From CAWCUU01 sp963798855 (GTDB taxonomy: Bacteria > Gemmatimonadota > Gemmatimonadetes > Longimicrobiales > RSA9): DNA of 64,000 bases. The notes under the pieces are model-generated. The model worked only from the letters and a program-made list of their open reading frames with translations, did no database searches and had not been told where the DNA came from. Both the position numbers and the translations under genes were made by a program. The stretch's first letter is position 1, and every line of letters starts with the position of its first letter. Below, piece after piece: positions 60,852-64,000 of this stretch. Location of the stretch: positions 558,001-622,000 of the forward strand of contig CAWCUU010000001.1 in the NCBI GenBank assembly GCA_963798855.1, given 5' to 3'.

Positions 60852-62131
60852 GGGACTCTCGCGGGCGTGGAGTCCGCGGTGGGTGCGGGCGGCTGGTCCG
60901 TCCCGGAGCCGAGGCGTGGCATCGGCGGCGCCTCTGTCGTGGGCTGCCGGAATGGGGCGAGCTCGCCGGAGGTGGCCGTGGGCACGGAGCGGAGTCGACG
61001 ACCCACGACCCACGCGACGCCGAAGCCGAGAAAGAAGACGATGCCGAGCGCGGCGACGACCGGACGGCGGCGCAGCCGGCGCTCGGGCGAGCGGTCGAAG
61101 AGGGGCAGAAGCACGAGAGCGCTTCCCAGCAGCAGGAATGCGGCGAATCCCCAGCCTCCGAGATAGTAGATCAGCGCGCGGGAGACATCGGCGACGATCC
61201 AGGTCGAGCGTAGCATGCCTGGCGGCTGCGCGGGGTCGGCGGGGGCGCCGACATCGCGCGGGTAGAGCACCGCGGCGGTGATCACGAGCGTGATGACGAG
61301 CACGGCCACGATCATCGAGCGCAGGAACTGGTGCGGGAAGAACGGCACTCCCTCGCCGCGGCCCTCGTCCTCGGACCGGACGGTGGCGGGCGGCGCGATG
61401 CCGTGCTTGCGCACGAGCGTGAAGTGCAGCACGAGCAGGCCCATCGCGATCCACGGCAGGATGATCACGTGAATTGCGAAGAAGCGGCTCAGGGTCGCGC
61501 CCGAGACGAGCGGGTCGCCACGCAGCAGCTCGACGAGCGCGCCTCCAAACAGCGGCAGCTTGGCCACGATATCGAGGCCCTCCGTCACCGTCCAGTACGA
61601 CCACTGGTCCCACGGCAGGAGGTAGCCGGTGGCACCGAACGCGAAGATGATTCCGAGGAGAAGCAGCCCGACGAGCCAGTTCGTCTCGCGAGGCGGCTTG
61701 TACGCGGCACCGAAGAAGACGCGCGCCATGTGGACGAGCGCGGCGAGGACGACGAGATTCGCTCCCCAGACGTGCAGGTCCCGCATGAGCCAGCCGAACG
61801 TGACGCCGGAGACGATGTGTTGGATGCTGGGATACGCTTCCTGCGCGGAGGGTCGATAGTAGAAGGAGAGCAGCACTCCGGTTAGCACCAGGATCATGAA
61901 CAGCAGGTACGTGACCCCGCCGAAGGCCTGCCGCCAGCCCGCGTGTCGTGAGAGTCGATAGCGCAGCGACTTTCGGAACGCCTGGTCGATGGGCAGCTGC
62001 GGGTCGATCGGGCCGTAGAGCAGCCCGAGAAAGCGCAGGAGCGCGAGCAGGCTCGCGTCGGTGCTCGCCTTGAGGTCCCCCCAGAAGCGGGAGCCCCACT
62101 CCGAAACGGATCGTCGGATGCGCTCGAACAT
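60848..62131 (-). CDS. Cytochrome b of a bc-type complex, b6-like, lacking PEWY
   Basis: 427 residues. The b6-like core (about 60-245) has the two haem-ligand pairs His120/His134 and His221/His236; the 14-residue gap in the second pair is the b6f-type spacing. GATGYLLPWDQWSYW and the TGVLLSFYYRPS helix are typical. A subunit-IV-like part follows, but where PEWY belongs the sequence reads GMLRSTWIVADV (near 305-316), so the Glu that helps oxidise quinol at the Qo site is absent. Two further helices and a Pro-rich tail end the protein. Start is 3 bp after the Rieske-fold gene. Confidence 0.88.
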   Translation of the reverse strand: MFERIRRSVSEWGSRFWGDLKASTDASLLALLRFLGLLYGPIDPQLPIDQAFRKSLRYRLSRHAGWRQAFGGVTYLLFMILVLTGVLLSFYYRPSAQEAYPSIQHIVSGVTFGWLMRDLHVWGANLVVLAALVHMARVFFGAAYKPPRETNWLVGLLLLGIIFAFGATGYLLPWDQWSYWTVTEGLDIVAKLPLFGGALVELLRGDPLVSGATLSRFFAIHVIILPWIAMGLLVLHFTLVRKHGIAPPATVRSEDEGRGEGVPFFPHQFLRSMIVAVLVITLVITAAVLYPRDVGAPADPAQPPGMLRSTWIVADVSRALIYYLGGWGFAAFLLLGSALVLLPLFDRSPERRLRRRPVVAALGIVFFLGFGVAWVVGRRLRSVPTATSGELAPFRQPTTEAPPMPRLGSGTDQPPAPTADSTPARVP

Positions 62132-62134
62132 TTC

Positions 62135-62605
62135 TCAGGATCTCGCCACGTAGACGACGCCGTCGCGGATGAAGACCGGGTAGCGCTGGAGCGGCACGGT
62201 CGTGAGCCCGCGTACGACGTTGCCGTGGAGGTCGTAGACGAGATAGCTGCAGGGCGAGACCACTCGTAGCGAGGTCGCGTCCCAGCTCAGGATGCAGCCG
62301 TCGTTGGGCGCCGTCCCCTGCAGCGCGGTGTAGGTCCCCTCGCCGGTACGGATGACGAGGATGATCTCGTCGCCCCAGTTGACGATGCGACTCGCCGCGA
62401 CCGGCATCTCGGATTCCGTCGCGACCCTGTAGGCGGGTTGCAGCTCGGCGAGCTGGAGGTGCTCCGGCGGGAGCAGGTAGAGGAAGAGGATCAGGATCAG
62501 GCCGACCACCATCAGGACGACGATTCCGCCGAGGAGGTACTCGCTGAAGCCGGCCCTCCAGCCGGGAGTCTCGACCGTCCGCTCCGCTCCACCGCCTGTC
62601 GCCAT
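62135..62605 (-). CDS. Rieske-fold protein lacking all four [2Fe-2S] ligands
   Basis: 156 residues. One N-terminal membrane helix (~22-45, LLGGIVVLMVVGLILILFLYLL) then a soluble domain with Rieske topology. Canonical CTHLGC and CPCHGS loops are replaced by APNDGC (99-104) and SPCSYL (117-122): ligand Cys-to-Ala99, His-to-Asn101, Cys-to-Ser117, His-to-Ser120, while Cys104 and Cys119, which form the disulfide in true Rieske proteins, remain. The YDLHGNVVRG...VPLQRYPV end is normal. So the fold seems preserved but no Fe-S cluster can form in the usual way. ATG 62605 has GGAG 9 bp upstream. First gene of cassette B. Confidence 0.85.
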   Translation of the reverse strand: MATGGGAERTVETPGWRAGFSEYLLGGIVVLMVVGLILILFLYLLPPEHLQLAELQPAYRVATESEMPVAASRIVNWGDEIILVIRTGEGTYTALQGTAPNDGCILSWDATSLRVVSPCSYLVYDLHGNVVRGLTTVPLQRYPVFIRDGVVYVARS

Positions 62606-63084
62606 GGCGCTGCTCCGACGAGATGGCCTCGTGCACGGCCCGCGGGCCGCATGCGGCGCGGCGATCGTCGCCACGCCGTGACAAGACACCGGGTCCATAC
62701 CCTGTGCGTTGGGCCGCGGCGGCGCAATGTCCGCGACTCATCCGCACGGTGCCGCGACTCATTCGGACGGGGCCGCGACTCATTCGGACCGGGCCGCGGC
62801 CCGGTACCCGCCGCCCCGGATGGCCGCCGCCGTAAACCGCGCCTGCACGGCGAGACCGGGTTACATAAGGCGTCGGGCCATCCTCGCGACAGCGGAAATA
62901 CCCGGGTTCTGCTGGGGGGAAACTCCCGACTCGCCGGTAGGGGTTCGCGTCGGCCGAGACGACGGCGGTTTCCGGCATTTCCCGATAACGGCCGTAAGCG
63001 GGCGCGGCACACATTGCGAATGCGGGCGTCCGTGCCGCGGAGGCCGGCCGGCCGCACGCGCAGGTGCCGAGGATGGGAGGGCGG
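62606..63084. other. Divergent intergenic region between cassette B and the V/A-ATPase operon
   Basis: 479 bp with no convincing gene. It holds three 21-bp tandem repeats (62731-62793), a GGCCGCGGCCCGG palindrome just after them, and AT-richer spots (GTTACATAAGG near 62860; TTTCCGGCATTTCCCGATAACGG near 62978). Promoters for both operons must lie here, but no clear -35/-10 pair is recognisable. Confidence 0.6.
62731..62793 (+). repeat. Three 21-bp tandem repeats
   Basis: Units at 62731-62751, 62752-62772 and 62773-62793 share CCGCGACTCAT and then CGGAC or CGCAC with small changes; units 2 and 3 differ at one or two bases. A period of 21 bp (two DNA turns) puts each unit on the same face of the helix, as in arrays bound by a regulator. 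It lies about 125-190 bp upstream of the Rieske-fold start. Confidence 0.8.
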
Positions 63085-63435
63085 ATGTCGAGAGTCGTGC
63101 GCGAAGCGACGGTGCCGGCCTTGGCCGAGAGCGAGCTGGCTCGTCTGATCGCGGCCGAGGAACGCCTTTCGGCGGCGACACGCGAGGCGAGACGCGCGGC
63201 CGCCGAGCGGATCGATGCGGCGCGGGCAGAAGCGGCCGTCTCCGCGGAGCAGGAGGCGCGGGCGGTCGAGGCGGCGATCGCTTCGCTACGCGAGCGCGTG
63301 CTCGGCGAGGTGGAGCGGGCGCGGACCGAGGCCGAATCGGAGCGCACGCGGCGACTCGGGCTGTACCGCTCGGTAGCGGCGGAGCGGTTGCGATCGCTGG
63401 CGGACTCGGTGCTCGCCTCGCTGGCGGGCGACTGA
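63085..63435 (+). CDS. V/A-type ATP synthase peripheral-stalk subunit (G/H-like)
   Basis: 116 residues, almost wholly one coiled-coil helix rich in Ala, Glu and Arg (LIAAEERLSAATREARRAAAERIDAARAEAAVSAEQEARA...). This composition and its place directly before subunit I match the G/H (NtpF/AhaH) stalk subunit of V/A-type ATPases. Sequence alone is low-complexity, so context carries the call. GGAGG precedes ATG 63085; an in-frame ATG at 63073 is less well placed. Confidence 0.75.
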   Translation: MSRVVREATVPALAESELARLIAAEERLSAATREARRAAAERIDAARAEAAVSAEQEARAVEAAIASLRERVLGEVERARTEAESERTRRLGLYRSVAAERLRSLADSVLASLAGD

Positions 63436-63441
63436 GGCATC

Positions 63442-64000
63442 GTGATCCTCAAGATGGCGAGGGTGCGGGTGCTGGGCCCACGGCGGGCCCTGACGCGCAC
63501 GCTCGAGCTGCTGCAGGATGCGGGCACCGTGCACCTGAGCGATGCTCGCGAGCGGCGTCCCGAGCTGGGCCCGGCGGAGCCGACGCCGATCGCGGCTCGC
63601 AGGCTGCGCCAGCTGCGGCGCCTTCAGCAGCGGGTGCAATGGGCGCTGGACGCCATTCGCGATGTCGGCGCCCCGGCCGTCGAGCCGGCTCCGGCTTCTG
63701 CGGACGCGGGGCAGTTGGCGCGCTGGGCGCGACTGGCCCGACAGACGCGCCGCTCCGCGGACGCGGCGCGAGCGCGGGTCGCGGATCTCGAAGAGGAACG
63801 CGACCTCCTGCTGCGTTACCGCGACTTCTTCCGCGTGTTCGAGTCGGTGCTACAGGCCGCCGACGACTGGACCATCACGGTGGCCTTTCCAGTTGTGCTC
63901 CGCGCGGATGAGGCCGCGGCGGAGCAGGCACTTCGGGACGGTCTGCGCGGGCTGCTGGGCGAGGACTTCGAGCTGCTTTCCCGCGAGCTTCCGAGCGGCG
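63442..64000 (+). CDS. V/A-type ATP synthase subunit I, 3'-truncated by the window edge
   Basis: GTG 63442, open to the last base (186 codons visible of about 600-650). VILKMARVRVLGPRRALTRTLELLQDAGTVHLSD is the usual beginning of subunit a/I, with the left-right alternating helices of its cytoplasmic arm (RQLRRLQQRVQWALDAI, RVADLEEERDLLLRYRDFFRVFESVL). It forms the stator arm and, downstream, the proton-channel half. GAGG lies 4 bp before the GTG; six bases separate it from the stalk-subunit gene. Confidence 0.85.
   Translation, partial: MILKMARVRVLGPRRALTRTLELLQDAGTVHLSDARERRPELGPAEPTPIAARRLRQLRRLQQRVQWALDAIRDVGAPAVEPAPASADAGQLARWARLARQTRRSADAARARVADLEEERDLLLRYRDFFRVFESVLQAADDWTITVAFPVVLRADEAAAEQALRDGLRGLLGEDFELLSRELPSG

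Noticed and set aside
62731..62793. CRISPR array
   Set aside because: Three 21-bp units are directly adjacent with no spacers and no cas genes.
60852..63527. Extension of the 9-haem cytochrome frame upstream through the cytochrome b and Rieske genes
   Set aside because: The extension is low-complexity and has no family features; the signal peptide and ATGA overlap fix the start at 60851.

Overview
The window is GC-rich (roughly two-thirds G+C) and densely coded. Many genes overlap by 1-8 bases, often through GTGA or ATGA junctions. An outer membrane is implied by a patatin fused to a C-terminal beta-barrel. One lipoprotein carries the lipobox context ACGSDSTGP followed by IPT/TIG and Kelch-like repeats, a combination I associate with Gemmatimonadota. 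Leucine dehydrogenase, a Minf_1886-type protein, Rex, a V/A-type ATPase and many multihaem cytochromes fit an uncultivated Gemmatimonadota-like, respiratory, facultative bacterium. No rRNA or marker set is present, so this placement is inference.

Layout. 1-7.3 kb: the end of phosphate acetyltransferase, a STAS / anti-sigma kinase / SpoIIE-phosphatase partner-switching module, rsmA, an MFS permease, a degenerate histidine kinase, and rex with a textbook Rex operator in its own promoter. 7.3-17.8 kb: arginine deiminase, a DnaQ-type exonuclease, an MBL hydrolase, then acyl-CoA and amino-acid metabolism (thiolase, 3-hydroxyacyl-CoA dehydrogenase, acyl-CoA dehydrogenase, leucine dehydrogenase, glyA). 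A 275-bp MITE-like element sits exactly at the 3-hydroxyacyl-CoA dehydrogenase stop codon. 17.9-30.2 kb: housekeeping genes (NAD(P)HX repair, thiL, plsC, eno, ftsB), the IPT/Kelch lipoprotein, a nucleotidyltransferase, a flippase-like protein, a GMC and a Gfo/Idh/MocA oxidoreductase, and a PadR regulator. 30.3-34.2 kb: tRNA-Met(CAT), a small membrane protein, the patatin/barrel protein, thioredoxin and a RaiA/HPF-like factor.

34.3-43.35 kb (minus strand) is a ten-gene sulfur operon read from an ArsR-family regulator: arsR, a fused [4Fe-4S]-NrfD subunit, a cytoplasmic molybdopterin oxidoreductase, a TorD-type chaperone (frameshifted), DsrE2, TusA, a persulfide-dioxygenase-like MBL protein, a tandem rhodanese and a TauE exporter. 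It reads as a pathway for cytoplasmic sulfane sulfur: carriers deliver sulfur, the MBL enzyme can make sulfite, a Soe/Psr-like membrane molybdoenzyme exchanges electrons with quinone, and TauE may export the anion. The direction of catalysis cannot be read from sequence.

43.36-63 kb: an M1 peptidase with HEAT-like repeats and an alcohol dehydrogenase lead into two multihaem respiratory cassettes that flank a galactose island (GH2, galM, galK). Cassette A (plus strand) encodes an 11-haem cytochrome, a b561-type cytochrome, a 14-haem cytochrome and a radical SAM protein. Cassette B (minus strand) encodes a Rieske-fold protein, a b6-like cytochrome b, a 9-haem cytochrome and a 22-haem NapC-headed cytochrome. 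The four c-type proteins total 56 predicted haem sites. The most notable observation is in cassette B: the Rieske protein has lost all four [2Fe-2S] ligands but kept both disulfide cysteines, and its cytochrome b has lost the PEWY motif. This suggests a bc-like complex that no longer runs a conventional Q-cycle. The window ends in a V/A-type ATPase operon (peripheral-stalk subunit, then subunit I).
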